The translations under genes were made by a program, and so were the position numbers. Positions 11,359 through 22,852 of a stretch of DNA of 64,000 bases are shown here, piece by piece; within the stretch, counting starts at the first letter, position 1, and each line of letters starts with the position of its first letter. Origin of the DNA: Bipolaris cookei (Eukaryota > Ascomycota > Dothideomycetes > Pleosporales > Pleosporaceae); NCBI GenBank assembly GCA_002286855.1, contig NRSV01000028.1, positions 335,789 through 399,788 on the forward strand. The letters run 5' to 3'. The notes beneath the pieces are model-generated. The model did no database searches and was not told where the DNA came from. It saw only the letters and a list, made by a program, of their open reading frames with translations.

Positions 11359-11704
11359 GGGTAGACCTTGGCGACTTCGGTTCGTTTTTGCGCTGATTTG
11401 GCGTAAAGCTTGAGGGTATGGTGGATACCTGTATCTCAATTAGGTATTATACCACAGTCGGTATGACGTAGACTGATTGTCTGGTTTTTCTTCTGAAATT
11501 CATATCACGATGCTATTCACGTAAATCTACATTATGTTGAAACTGTTTTTGTTCATTGAGCTACCTGGAATCATACACGTTCTAGTGTGAGGGACCTACT
11601 TCGATTGAAGACAAGGCTATGTAAAAGTGAAGATGTTTGTAAAGATGGTCCAATGCCACGGTGGCCACATAATCCGTTCTTCACTTCAACACGAGATGCA
11701 TGGT

Positions 11705-11736
<32 letters not shown>

Positions 11737-12177
11737 CAGTGAGGTTGTCTGGCGATTCGTAGTGGAAAAGAGTTATGGATGTAACCGGGGGTTTTTACAA
11801 ACACTAATCTATATTACTATAAACTAACGAGTAACAATCTTGTTAGGTAAAGTAACTAGTAAGAAAGTACAATTTGAGTTGACCACAACGAGAGTAATAA
11901 TAAAATCCATCCATCCTTATATCCTCATTGCTTCCAGTCCTGTCCTCCCTGGTCTCCCATCTTGGCGGGAGGTTTGGGGGGACGTTGGCCTCCCTTCATG
12001 CGATGGCCTCCCGGAGGTCATGCCTTAGCGGGACACCAAATCACGTGATCACCACGGGGTGATGAGCATTACCTTCTGACTCAGACCTCTACAAGCCACA
12101 GTACCCAACCGTGCCCCTCTTGTTTTCCTGTCTGATGTCAAGGAGAGAATCCTTCTTGTCACTTGTAACACACAACT
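11359..12177. other. Convergent 3' intergenic region
   Basis: SEC17 and the FAS1 gene end towards each other here. The region holds a (GT)15 microsatellite and otherwise shows no coding or RNA signal. Confidence 0.6.
11706..11735. repeat. (GT)15 microsatellite
   Basis: Uninterrupted GT dinucleotide run of 30 bases lying in non-coding DNA. Confidence 0.95.
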
Positions 12178-13527
12178 CTACAACTCCATGTTGTCAACAA
12201 AAGGCTCAAGACGCTCCTTAAGATCCTCGACATCAAGTTCCTCGCCCTCCCAGAAGACTTGCTCGCCACCAGGGTTCTTGGGTGGGATGAGAACATCAGA
12301 AACCACCTGGATAACACCGTCACTCGCAATACCATCGTGGATAGTAACGCGCGAGAAACCGTTAATTCGGATCTCAGCAAAGGGCCCATAGCGCGAAACA
12401 TCGATGGCGAGGAACTTGTCGTCCAACACGGTTGGGAGGTCGTAGTGGTAGTAATCTGGGCGGTCTTTAGCAGACTCGTCGTCCTCGGATCCATCGAAAA
12501 AGGCATCCGTGTAAAGGGTCTGGTCAACGACCATATGGTACTCTAGGAGAGCCTTGAGATACTTCTCGCCATACTTTGAGAAAAGGAAGGCATTAGCTCG
12601 AGTACCGAGCTTCTTGAAAGCGTAGTTGCTTGGGGCGAAAAAGGTACCACCGTTGTGCTCGTACTCGGTAGTGTTGAGCCAGTCAAATATACCAGTCTTG
12701 GTGAGACCAAGCTCCAGCGTACTGAAGGCGGTAGGGAGCAGATTGATGATGGTGGCAACATTAGGAGGGGGCACAAGGATGTGGTCGACACCGTGAATAA
12801 CGCCGTTGGTCCCAAAGATGTTTACAGCTACAAGGCGGCTGTAGTAGTTGATTGTGGGTCCCTTGAGTGTGACTCGGGGAGTCAGAAGCTGAGCGTGACC
12901 GAGGTTCTTGCTGGTTGTGTACAGAGTAGGGATGGTGAAGCTGTGGAGAACGCGACCAGCAGGGTACAAGCTGTCAGTGACATGGTACAATAGGATGTCC
13001 TTCAAAAACTCCTTTGATGGCTTTGGGTGATGCTTCGGGATCTTCTCAAAGGCCTCATCCGTCGGGGCAAAGATGGTATAGTTGGCTGCAGTGCCATTCA
13101 ACAACTCGATGACATCATCGAACTCGTTGATTAGCTTAGCCAACTTTGTTGTGTACTTGCTCTCGTTGATGAGCTCGTAAACGGTTCGGTTTGGCTTCTC
13201 GTGGTGCGGTGGGTGGTGAGGGTTATCGTGGTGTGGCGGATGGTCGGGTTTGCCATGGTGAGGACGATGGGGGTGCTCAAGGTCGATGACGCTGTCGTCA
13301 AACTCCGCGCCCTCAAGCCATGCCTCGACATCGCAACCAATATGGTGGAATTTGCTATATGTATCCTGTGCTCCATCCTTGACCTTGGTGAGTGCATCAT
13401 CAAGGATAGTCTGGGCATTGTCAACAAGCTGCTGTCCAGACTTTTCAATCTTGGAAAAGACTTCGGGTTCGGTAATGACAAAAGCGGTTGCCAAGGGCAG
13501 AAGTGGCACAACTCGTGAGAAGCGCAT
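12178..13527 (-). CDS. Secreted protein with two fasciclin (FAS1) domains and a His-rich linker
   Basis: 449 residues, single exon. The start gives a signal peptide (MRFSRVVPLLPLATAFV). A helical stretch (about 22-80) leads to a His/Pro-rich segment, residues 85-109, with 11 His in 25 positions. FAS1 domain 1 is about residues 115-260 (TVYELINESKYTTKLAKLI, TIFAPTDEAFEKIP, ILLYHV, GVIHGVDHILVPP). Domain 2 is about 262-415 (FFAPSNYAFKKL, LLEYHMV, DGVIQVVSDVLIPP). FAS1 domains mediate adhesion or matrix contacts at the cell surface. N-glycosylation sequons are visible (NRT, NES, NGT, NYT, NTT). No GPI signal or membrane anchor appears at the C-terminus, so secretion or loose wall attachment is likely. 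Domain calls are firm; the biological role is unknown. Confidence 0.9.
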   Translation of the reverse strand: MRFSRVVPLLPLATAFVITEPEVFSKIEKSGQQLVDNAQTILDDALTKVKDGAQDTYSKFHHIGCDVEAWLEGAEFDDSVIDLEHPHRPHHGKPDHPPHHDNPHHPPHHEKPNRTVYELINESKYTTKLAKLINEFDDVIELLNGTAANYTIFAPTDEAFEKIPKHHPKPSKEFLKDILLYHVTDSLYPAGRVLHSFTIPTLYTTSKNLGHAQLLTPRVTLKGPTINYYSRLVAVNIFGTNGVIHGVDHILVPPPNVATIINLLPTAFSTLELGLTKTGIFDWLNTTEYEHNGGTFFAPSNYAFKKLGTRANAFLFSKYGEKYLKALLEYHMVVDQTLYTDAFFDGSEDDESAKDRPDYYHYDLPTVLDDKFLAIDVSRYGPFAEIRINGFSRVTIHDGIASDGVIQVVSDVLIPPKNPGGEQVFWEGEELDVEDLKERLEPFVDNMEL

Positions 13528-14958
13528 GTTGGTCTGGTAATTGAAGGGTATTTGAGATGACAGGCAGAGGGGCAGACAGATTGAGGGTTACAAGTAGTGC
13601 CCCAATGGAGCTAAAGAGCACGACAAGTCGATTACAACACCACTGCGTAGCAATGGCGCTGAGATAGTTAGCCGACTGGTTGGTACGTGGCAACCCCACA
13701 GGTCGGACGAAATCAAGCAGTCTAGAGTTGAACGTTATGGCAAAGGGCGCAATGAGAGGAAGAGCAGCAACTGATGGGGAGTACTGGAGTTCAAGATAAG
13801 ATGTCGGCAAAAAAACAAAGTTCCCGGCTGACACGCGGTGAAGACAGTCAAATGTACACAGTCTTCCCAGGCTGCAACAAAGGACGCGTCAGTCGAAGCT
13901 TCCCCGCGGTTCTCGGCGGATGAGACAATATGACCATGCGCTGACGTAACGTCGCCATCACCAATCTCAAACATCTCCCACGCCCACTACTCGATACAGC
14001 CAGGCCCAGTTGAAGCTGTAACAACTTCTAGCATACATATCTATCGTTCTTTGGGGGGTTCAGGATCATTCTCGTTGTGGGCCATGTTGCATTGGACCCA
14101 AGAGCGAAGGAATGTGAGATGGGAAAGATCACGTGAAAGCGCGCTGCTCTTGGCTAAAGTATTGCCTGTCACCCCACTCAGATACGTACTCCATGCATGC
14201 ACGTACGCAGCTCGCCAGCCGATTGGTTTCCCGCACAAGAGCTTGCCATGATCTCCATACGAAAGCTGTTGAATCAAAACCATGTTCGCATACTACGTAC
14301 ATATACGTACGAACTTACACCTTCGTGTCAGCCACAAACAACGAGGACGACCAATTCTTCGCTCTATGGCTCATGCTCCTATCGAGTGTTACTCCCCACC
14401 CACCAGCCATACATCACCCTAGGCGCATGCAAGCAGCAACTATTGCCAAGCTTTGTGGATGCGTTCTCCATACACAAACACAGATGTGCATCTAGTTGTG
14501 ACGTTGTTTTTACTTCCGTTGTTCAGACGCCTTCGTCACTGTGCGTCAATTTTATGAGGCGAGGTCACTCAAATCTACAGCTCTAGGCTCGCCCATATGC
14601 CCAAAATAACGCTGACCACACTTTTGGTCGACGTTACTAATAAAATCTACCCACAGCGGGCCTCGGAACTAAGAGTGTGATTGGCTATGAGGTCATTTGT
14701 CACCCCCCATGGAATGCCAAAACAAGCTTTTGTCAAGCTTTCAAACTCCAACGGGCTGTCCATTCCCTATTGTTATTGGTGCAACCATGCGGGCAAGAGC
14801 GGATACGACGTGTCGTCATGTCTACACATTGCAATTGCATGTACTACTACTACCACCTGTAGTTTCTATATAATCACCAGGCCTGTGTCGCACGGATGCA
14901 GACATTGCAACCAACCTGAAGCATAACGACTCTACTCCTAACTTCAAAATCCCTCATA
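13528..14958. other. Divergent intergenic region, FAS1 / glutamate decarboxylase
   Basis: 1.4 kb between two divergent starts, so it contains both promoters. The open frames inside are short, overlap on both strands and show no domain. Confidence 0.55.
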
Positions 14959-16724
14959 ATGGCCGGACTAGCAAGACACGTTGACACGGAAGAGCTCTTG
15001 ACAACGCTCAAAGACCATCCTCTGCACAAGGCTGGTGGGCGTCATGCCGAAAACCGAGCAACTTCGCACATCACTCCTTACTCCAGTCGATATGCTACTG
15101 GCACCGAACTGTCCAAGTTTAAGATCCCACACGATGGTGCCCCAGCAGACGTTGTTCACCAGCTACTCAAAGATGAACTCGACCTAGATGGACGACCTAG
15201 CCTTAACCTTGCTTCATTCGTTGGCACCTACATGGAGAGGGAGGGCGAGCAGCTCATGATTGAAAACATATCAAAGAATCTGTCGGATGCCGATGAGTAC
15301 CCGGCCATGATGGACATGCACGCCCGTTGCGTGTCCATCATTGCCCACATGTGGGGTGTGCAAAAGGGCGAAAAGGCTATTGGATCTGCCACCACTGGCT
15401 CCAGTGAGGCCATTCACCTTGGTGGACTCGCTATGAAGCGCCGCTGGCAGGAAAAGAGAAGGGCAGAGGGCAAGGACACTTCCAACCCAAACATCATCAT
15501 GGGAGCCAATGCTCAGGTAGCATTGGAGAAGTTTGCCAGGTACTTTGAAGTCGAGGCCCGTATTCTTCCTGTAAGCGAGGATTCATCCTACCGCCTAGAT
15601 CCCAAGCTAGTCAAGGAGAATATCGACGAGAACACTATCGGAGTGTTCGTCATCCTCGGCTCCACCTACACCGGACACTATGAACCTGTTGAAGAGATCT
15701 CGGAAATCTTGGACGAATTCGAGAAGAAGACTGGAGTCGACATTCCAATTCACGTCGACGCCGCATCAGGTGGCTTCATTGCCCCCTTTACGCATGCAAA
15801 GGCGGGCAGGAAATGGAATTTCGAGTTGCCGCGAGTGAAGTCCATAAACACCAGCGGACATAAATTTGGACTTGTGTATGCCGGTGTTGGATGGATCATA
15901 TGGCGAGATGAGAGCTACCTACCCAAGCATTTGATCTTTGAACTCCACTATCTGGGCGGAACTGAGGAGTCTTACACATTAAACTTCTCGCGACCAGGCG
16001 CACAAATCATTGCGCAGTACTATAACCTGATTCATCTGGGTTTCTCGGGATACCGCAGCATTATGGAGAACACCTTGGCTAACGCCCGTCTACTGAGCAG
16101 GGCGCTGGAGCACACAGTAAGAACTCCCCCTTATAAACAAACTTGAGACAACCACTGATTTCATGCCACAGGGCTGGTACCGCTGTGTCAGCGACATTCA
16201 CCGCAAAAAGGGTGACTTCAAGTACGAAAAGGGCAAGGAGCAATACGAAGAAGGCGCTACAAGCGAAGCTTACAACCCTGGTCTACCCGTCGTAGCATTT
16301 ACCCTCACCGATGACTTCCACAAAGAATTCCCGCACGTCAAGCAAGAAGCTGTTAGCAATCTGCTCCGTGCTAAGCAATATATTATTCCCAGTAAGAGCG
16401 CCACGTCTTTCACTGTATATTCTAGAGAGTTGTGATTAACCATGAATGACAGACTACCCGCTACCCCCCAACGAGGAGAAGACTGAGATTCTGAGAGTAG
16501 TAGTCAGAGAATCTCTCTCAATTGACATGATCGACAGGCTTGTGACGGACATCTGCGGCGTGACGGAAATGCTTATGAAGACGGATGCCGTTGACCTTGC
16601 GGCGTTCCAACCAAGCGCCAATCCTAGCGTCGAGAAACAGCATGCTAGTAAGGGCTTGAGGAAGGAGCACAAGCACAAGGCACAGCGGCCGACAAAAGAT
16701 GGCGTCTACCGAACAGTGTGTTAG
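14959..16724 (+). CDS. Glutamate decarboxylase (PLP-dependent)
   Basis: Exons are 14959-16116, 16172-16391 and 16453-16724 (549 residues). It makes GABA and CO2 from L-glutamate using pyridoxal phosphate, in the GABA shunt and acid-stress response. Group II decarboxylase features are clear: SATTGSSEAIHLGGLAMK in the cofactor phosphate site, HVDAASGGFIAPF with the Asp that pairs the PLP ring nitrogen, and SGHKFGLVYAGVGW with the Schiff-base Lys at residue 302. The C-terminal domain (GLPVVAFTLTDDF, ESLSIDMIDRLVTDI) is complete. The last about 45 residues form a Lys/Arg-rich tail. Its position resembles the calmodulin-binding tail of plant enzymes, but I see no clear motif. Both introns have standard sites. 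The call is secure. Confidence 0.96.
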
Positions 16725-18500
16725 TGGCGAGCAGGAGCATGGTTTCCAGATGTTGTGCATTCCGCTATTAGTGGGAAATGGTGTCATGATCTACGACACG
16801 GCTGTAAGCCTATTGGGTTGACGATACGTACTGCGTTACAAAGGCCACTGAGGGGTTCTTCTTTAGTGGGGGGCGGGGGGATTGGCAACGTAGATCAAAA
16901 TAATTGAATCCGAATTCAGATGTGTTATGGGCTTCACCGCCGTTCATTTTACAAAATATATAAAGCTCCCGAACTTTGTTCATCTAGTGCGATAATGTAT
17001 GGTCATATTGATGCCCAAAGCGGTGCGGGGAAACTAATCTCATTTGTAAAGTTGAACTTTTTTTCTTCTTGGCTCATCCATGCCGAGTCTGCAAGTGATA
17101 CGGTTATATGTGGACTGACGTTGATGAAGGTCTATATGATTTTTTTGCATAGGTGCAGATATACCTTATCCGATGAGGCGACTGGGCGGATATCAAGGTA
17201 TGTATGTTGTGAAAAACAAAGCAGTACAAACTTTGTGAAATGATGTCTTCGATTTGAGTTTCAATACTCATCAGTAGGAGCAGGATTTGGCCACTAGCAA
17301 TCAGACATACTGGGTCTCTGGTAGGTCGTATGACTAATAGTGTCGCTGAGACCCACGTGCTCTTCCAGAAGTCTTCCAACATGTGCTAGCCGTAGTATAG
17401 TCCCTTACACGGCTCGCATGCATACACACTCTTATCTCGGTAGCTGGACCAACGAGTACCACGGTACAATACTGATTTCGGAAAAGCCTCGAGTGTAACG
17501 GCTCGCAGATGCCGTTTCGAACGGCGGTACAGATACGGCCAGTGTGCTGATTGTGGCCCCTTGTTATCTTTGCTTACAAGTGACAGCGTTGTGCATCACG
17601 TCAAGCATGCCAGAACGGAACCACGGCATTATACAGGCATTGATTGTGGCGGGGAGAACGAAATGAACGGCGATGTGTGGCAAGCTTGGAACAGAGACAG
17701 ATGTCATGTCCAGCATCGTATCTGGCTAGTCCACGTGTAAGCTGTGGTACCTTGCACACGATTGCCGCTCTGAATCGACGTATATCGAGATCAGATCAAA
17801 GGAGTGAGATGCAGGACGATAGGCGGCCCCTGCTGCGGTGCATCAGGGCACCGAGTCATCTATCAACTTTTCATGCCGCCTTACTTGAGCGGGCATGGCG
17901 TAGCCACAACAATGTCTCGCGATCGCTCTACTGCTTCATTGTAGCACGCCCATCGCTGCCATCCATGGCTGTCCACGAACGCTCGGCTCGTCCCAAGTCG
18001 CTCGATATGCGTCCCTGCAGCAGGCCTGCCCAAGCATGGCGGAGTGTGGCGGCGCGCTAAGTCGGCCCTCACGTCATAACCCCGGCCAGCGATGCTGCAA
18101 CCAGCATCACCAATCTCGAACCGGATCTCCTCAGTTTCGACCATCTGCACCCCTTGCAGTGGGGTCTGTCCTAACATGGCTGACAGATGACATTTAGGGC
18201 TCCCTCTAGTGCTCCGGTCATCTCATGCCCCAGAAATTTCGATGTGAAGCTCCATTGTCGCCATCATAGGATCATGACGTCCCACTGGTTCTGAAGCTAC
18301 ACAACTCTCTCCATCTTTTTTTTGCCCACTGGCACTGGAATGTCTTTGCTAAACTCCCTCTATTCCCGGACTCTCCATGCATCGTAACCTTGATGTTACG
18401 ACGTAGCTGTTCCTGGCCGCCGTGCAACACCTGCGATTTATTCCTCTGTTCCTTCTGCTCAACACGCACCTTCAGTGCCTACAGCGAAGAGGCCCCGATT
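16725..18500. other. Intergenic region upstream of the cryptochrome gene
   Basis: 1.8 kb without a supportable gene. A short inverted repeat (GCCGTT-TCG-AACGGC) sits at about 17511-17525. The open frame at 17644-18060 has no domain or splice support. In-frame ATGs at 18390 and 18393 would extend the cryptochrome by 37 Cys-rich residues with no family counterpart. Confidence 0.5.
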
Positions 18501-20626
18501 ATGACACCCAAAGTCCCTCGCATCCTCTTGTACATACTGCGCCGCGATGTCCGCCTCTCAGATAACCCCGTATTCTACGCTGCATCCCTCCAGACCAGCC
18601 GACCGAGTTCAAAATCTTCGTCAAGCTCCGATCGGCGGCATCGCGATGATTCGCTGACTTCGGAACACGGCCGCACAAATTTCACCCACCTTTTACCCGT
18701 TTTTGTCTTCCCTGCCAACCAGATCGAAGTCTCGGGCTTTCTCTCGTCGCCGTCCGATAAATGTCCATATCCTGAGGCACGCAGTAGAGAGGCGGGAGTG
18801 TGGCGGACAGGCCCTCACCGCGCAAAATTCATCGCCGATGGGGTGTGGAATCTCAAAGATAAGCTTGCAGGGTTAAATTGTGGCTCTGGCTTGGAGATGC
18901 GTGTCGGAAAAATTCCCGAGGTGGTCTCCGACATACTGGATTGGTACGACAGGGACGAAAATGAGGGTGTAATCAGCGGAGTTTGGATTACAGATGATGA
19001 TGCCACTGAAGAGAAGAATGACGTAGCAAGTATGAAAAAGATCACAGAACAGCGGGGTGTAGATTTAAAGGTTTGGGTCGACGAGAAGTATTATGTTGAC
19101 GAGTAAGCAACCCAAATCTTTTGAGTGACGTTAAGTCGGAGTAGTCCTTTTTTTAACCTGAAAACAGTCGGGATCTACCATATTATGAAGATATCTCTAA
19201 ATTGCCCAATGTCTACACCACATATCGAAAGGGCCTAGAGCCGCTACGCGACCGACCCCGAAACACCGTACCCACCCCTACACAACTTCCCCCGCTACCT
19301 TCCAGGATACCACCGCAAAAACCGCCGTTTACTATACCCTCGACTTTGGAAGGATTAAAAGATGCTCTACTTACCCCATTACTAAAAGACCCGACATACA
19401 CTCTCAAAGTACCACCAATATGGCCGACCGATGCTCAATCAGCACATCCTCTTTCTGGCGGCGAAACAAATGGCCTGGACCGGATAAAACATTTAGTCAG
19501 AATAGGAGCGATGAGTTCCTACAAAGCCACGCGCAATGGCATGCTTGGTCTCGACTTCAGTACTAAAATCTCGGCCTACCTCGCACAAGGCCATATCACG
19601 GCTCGTCAAGTTCACTGGGCCATGTTTGACTTTGAGGAGGGGCGAGGACCAGGAGAAAAAGTACCAGGCTACGGCAAAGGCGAAAACGAAGGCACTGCAG
19701 CTGTTCGGTTTGAATTATTATGGCGAGACTATATGCGTCTCTGCATGCGAAAGTTTGGGTACAAAATGTTCAGTCTCTACGGCATCCAGAGCGGCAACCA
19801 AAAAGAATGCGAACATGACAACAAATGGAAAAACCTGAAAAATTCAAAGGGCGCAGGCGACGATCCAGCAAAAACGGCTGAGATTTTTGAGCGATTCCGC
19901 TCTGGACGAACAGGCGTCGGCCTCATCGACGCCTCGAACCGCGAGCTATTCGTCACAGGATACACATCGAATCGCGCCCGCCAAAACGTCGCTTCCTTCC
20001 TCTCATCCCACCTGAACATCGACTGGCGCGTAGGTGCAGAATGGTACGAATGCTTCCTTGTTGACTACGACCCAGCCAGCAACTGGGGAAACTGGCAATA
20101 TGTAGCAGGCGTAGGCAACGATCCTCGCCAGGGCCGCATCTTCAACCCCGTCAAGCAAGCCCTTGACTACGACAAGCATGGTGAATACATCAAAGCCTGG
20201 GTCCCCGAACTGCGTGGTCTCAAGCTCACGCGCTCGCTTGGACCCGGCAAGGAGGAAATTGATCAGCAGCGCTTAATGGGGCTGTACCAGGCGTGGAAAT
20301 TGAGTGATCGGGAAAAGAACAATCTGGGTCTCAAGGGCGTCGATTGGGTCGAGCACCCACTTACTCGCATACAATTTCAAGTTGGCCGTGGCCGTGGTGG
20401 ACAAGACGGAAGGCCGAAACGTGGAGGGGCTGGCGGCGGCGGTGGCGGTGGCGGTGGTGGTAACGGCGGAAATGGTGGTGGAGCTGGTGGTGGCGCACCA
20501 TGGCGCGGAAGAGGAGGTCGTGGTCAAGGCAATGATCGGAACTCCAAGCGGAAGCCCGACGAAGAGAAGTGGGTGAGGAAGAAGGATGATGGGCCTACGA
20601 TTGTGAGCAGTGTGCAGCAGACTTGA
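18501..20626 (+). CDS. cryD: DASH-type cryptochrome with Gly/Arg-rich tail
   Basis: Exons are 18501-19102 and 19168-20626 (686 residues). The photolyase alpha/beta domain starts at once (RILLYILRRDVRLSDNP). The FAD-binding half has the DASH signatures: ELLWRDYMRLCMRKFGYK, TSNRARQNVASFLSSHL, IDWRVGAEWYECFLVDYD, SNWGNWQYVAGVGNDPRQ and FNPVKQALDYD. Cry-DASH proteins bind FAD and an antenna (MTHF in known cases); they repair CPDs in single-stranded DNA or act as blue/UV-A receptors. A Ser-rich insertion (about 34-50) interrupts the N-terminal domain. The last about 80 residues are Gly-rich with RGRGG/RGG motifs, as in several fungal cry-DASH proteins, suggesting RNA binding. The next neighbour, on the other strand, is unrelated. 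Confidence 0.95.
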
Positions 20627-21226
20627 GAGCATGGGACTGAAAGTGGAAGACGGATTTATTCTTTTTTTTGTGGGTTATATCTGGTGCATGTGAGCATGTT
20701 GTAAATAGGCTTGTTGATTCCCCTTGTTCATAACTGCGATGGTACATCGTATTGCGCTTCTTTTATCTCGAGCATCGCGTCACGAAATGCATGGCAATTT
20801 ACCTTTTTCATCCAAGATTTCTTGAAGAAGACATAATGATTGGAAAAAAGATCGGAAGTATTGATCTTCTACTCTTCAATATCAGTAAACTGCCATGCGT
20901 GAAATATAGTCGCAAACCAGCACAAGTCTCGGAACACACTTTGTGATATGGTAGTGAATTGCACATGAAATTTTGCTTTATTTACTGCATATTCTTGCTT
21001 CAACACTGCTGCAGTCTCTCCTATACACTTCTTTTTATAACGCCAACATTCCCAACATGTCCTTTCAGAGACACGCGTAATTCGTTCTAGGAGGAGATCC
21101 AATTACAAGATAGGTATATGGATATCGTATGGACCCCAAGGGGTATTGTGTGGGGTCGCAAACAAGGCTCCGGTTCACCCTCTGTCGAGAATGTGAAAGC
21201 CAACAGGGACATGGAAGATTACCTGT
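20627..21226. other. Convergent 3' intergenic region
   Basis: The cryptochrome gene and the thioredoxin-like gene end towards each other. The stretch is AT-rich with no gene or repeat visible. Confidence 0.6.
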
Positions 21227-22151
21227 TTACCGTGCTCGTTGGGCGGTCGCGGGGCGCGCTCCAGCGGGGGTGGGTCCGGCCATGCGATTACCCCTACAAG
21301 AGTGTTAGCGTTATGCACGCTGCAACTGTACTAGGCAACGACTTACATGAAAGACCTGCTGAGAAACGAGATGATGATCATGGGCAGCCACGAAGGCATC
21401 TTGGAGAAACCATAGGTGAAGTAGCCGTACGGAACAGCGAGATTGTACTGCTGCATGGTGCCATTGAAGGGGTGGAAGTGGCCCCAGTAAGGCTCAATCT
21501 CAGCAATCTCATTGTCGACAATGAGCTTCTTGATCGTCTCCGCGGTAGTGGTAGTGCGGTTCAATGCTTGGTAGCGAGCGACAGGGACAGGCGCCGACTG
21601 GTCTGGGAGCGGCTTAGGGATTTGGAAGAAGTACAGCGATGGCGCGTGAATGGACCACGAGTTGCATAGAATACCCTCAGTTTCGCAGTCTAGGTACGCG
21701 AACTTGGGCGCGTTGGGCATAGCAGCGATGACGGGGAGAGAGGCCTGGAGGGTTATATTAGTGTCGCATTTGTAGAGGCAGCATGTTGTAGTGTACGCAC
21801 ATTCCAGGCCTTGGTGGCGTTTCCGCAAAGGCCGAAGCATGTGTTGTTGCCGCCTGTGGTGAAGACAAGCCAGTCCTGGGTGGTGGGCGGGCTAGCGGTC
21901 GGGTCGACTGTCAAGACTTCTTTCCAGTTCTCCAGAGTCAACGGGTACTGGATTACCTCGACCACCTTGGCCGCTGCCTCGCTGGCTGCTGTGTCGAGTG
22001 GCGCCGATGGTATTGAGGCCGAGATAGTAGAGGACACGGCAGCAGTTGCCTTGTTGAAGAAGCCCTTGACCTTGTCGAGGATAGGGATCTGCTGCTCCTC
22101 GGCGACAGCAAGCGCCGGGAGGACGAGGAGAATGCCTGATGAGATGCGCAT
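21227..22151 (-). CDS. Secretory-pathway thioredoxin-like membrane protein (uncharacterised)
   Basis: Minus-strand exons are 22151-21801, 21744-21347 and 21293-21227 (271 residues); all junctions keep frame. It has a signal peptide (MRISSGILLVLPALAVAEE), a Ser/Ala-rich helical segment, then what looks like a thioredoxin-type fold. That part shows a strand WLVFTTGG, C105-x3-C109 in place of a CxxC motif, and a helix and strand NAPKFAYLDCETEGILCNSW with C137 and C144. A proline-containing APSLYFF follows at the usual cis-Pro place. Near the C-terminus PSWLPMIIISFLSRSFM is a likely membrane segment, followed by a Pro/Ala/Arg tail. N-glycosylation sequons (NNT, NAT, NRT, NGT) fit a luminal domain. 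The fold assignment is my inference. An ER or Golgi role in protein folding is possible but unproven. Confidence 0.7.
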
Positions 22152-22852
22152 TGTGCCTTGTGTGTGGGGGGAGGACAGGTAGAGGAAAAGAGAGAGAACG
22201 AGTGCGTGGTGGTTAGACTGGGTAAGCCGTTGGGGGGGCGGGCGCGGGCTGGCTTGCGGTTGGTCTGATGGCACAGGTCCGGCAACGGTCAAAGGTCAAT
22301 GTGGGGGAGATGCGATTGCGCGTCACAGAACGATGTTAACACTAAAAGCTAAAGAGCGGCAGAAAAAAAGGACAAAAGTCTAGAGATGCGAACACCTGTA
22401 CTGAAAGTTTACAACCAGAGGAATAGGGATGACGGGCGGATACAAGACCCGGCGTCACTTCGCGCGGTCCAGAGCTTAGCCGCGAAATCATGGAGCATGG
22501 GCCTGCCTGCGCATAGTCCACCTGTTTATGCCCCCTTTCGCCCTCACCACTGACATACCCGCCCCACACCAATCCTGCTGCATCTCTTTCCGGCCCATCA
22601 ATGTTGTTCCTACTCCGTCAAAGCTCCAACCAGGCCACGCAACATGTGCCGCCAGTGTAGAAAATAGTTCCTCTTCACTTTTTGGGTTGGAAAGTTGCAC
22701 CACATCCTCTGCCACCACAGTGAGCTTACACATCTCAACTATCCACGTAGGGATGTACCGTCTTCCTGTTGCTTGTGGGATACACCTGTAATTATCGATA
22801 CACTAGAGCCTGGTTTTAGTTTGTTATTAATCAGAACATTCTCTCATTGCCG
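22152..22852. other. Intergenic region between two minus-strand genes
   Basis: Contains the promoter of the thioredoxin-like gene and the 3' end of the Arg-rich gene. I see no other feature. Confidence 0.55.

Noticed and set aside
12178..16724. FAS1 and glutamate decarboxylase genes as a functional pair
   Set aside because: They are divergent with 1.4 kb between them and have no known metabolic link.
17789..17797. GATCAGATC as a white-collar light-response element for the cryptochrome gene
   Set aside because: It is about 700 bp upstream of the ATG, a single copy, and the motif is too loose to separate from chance.
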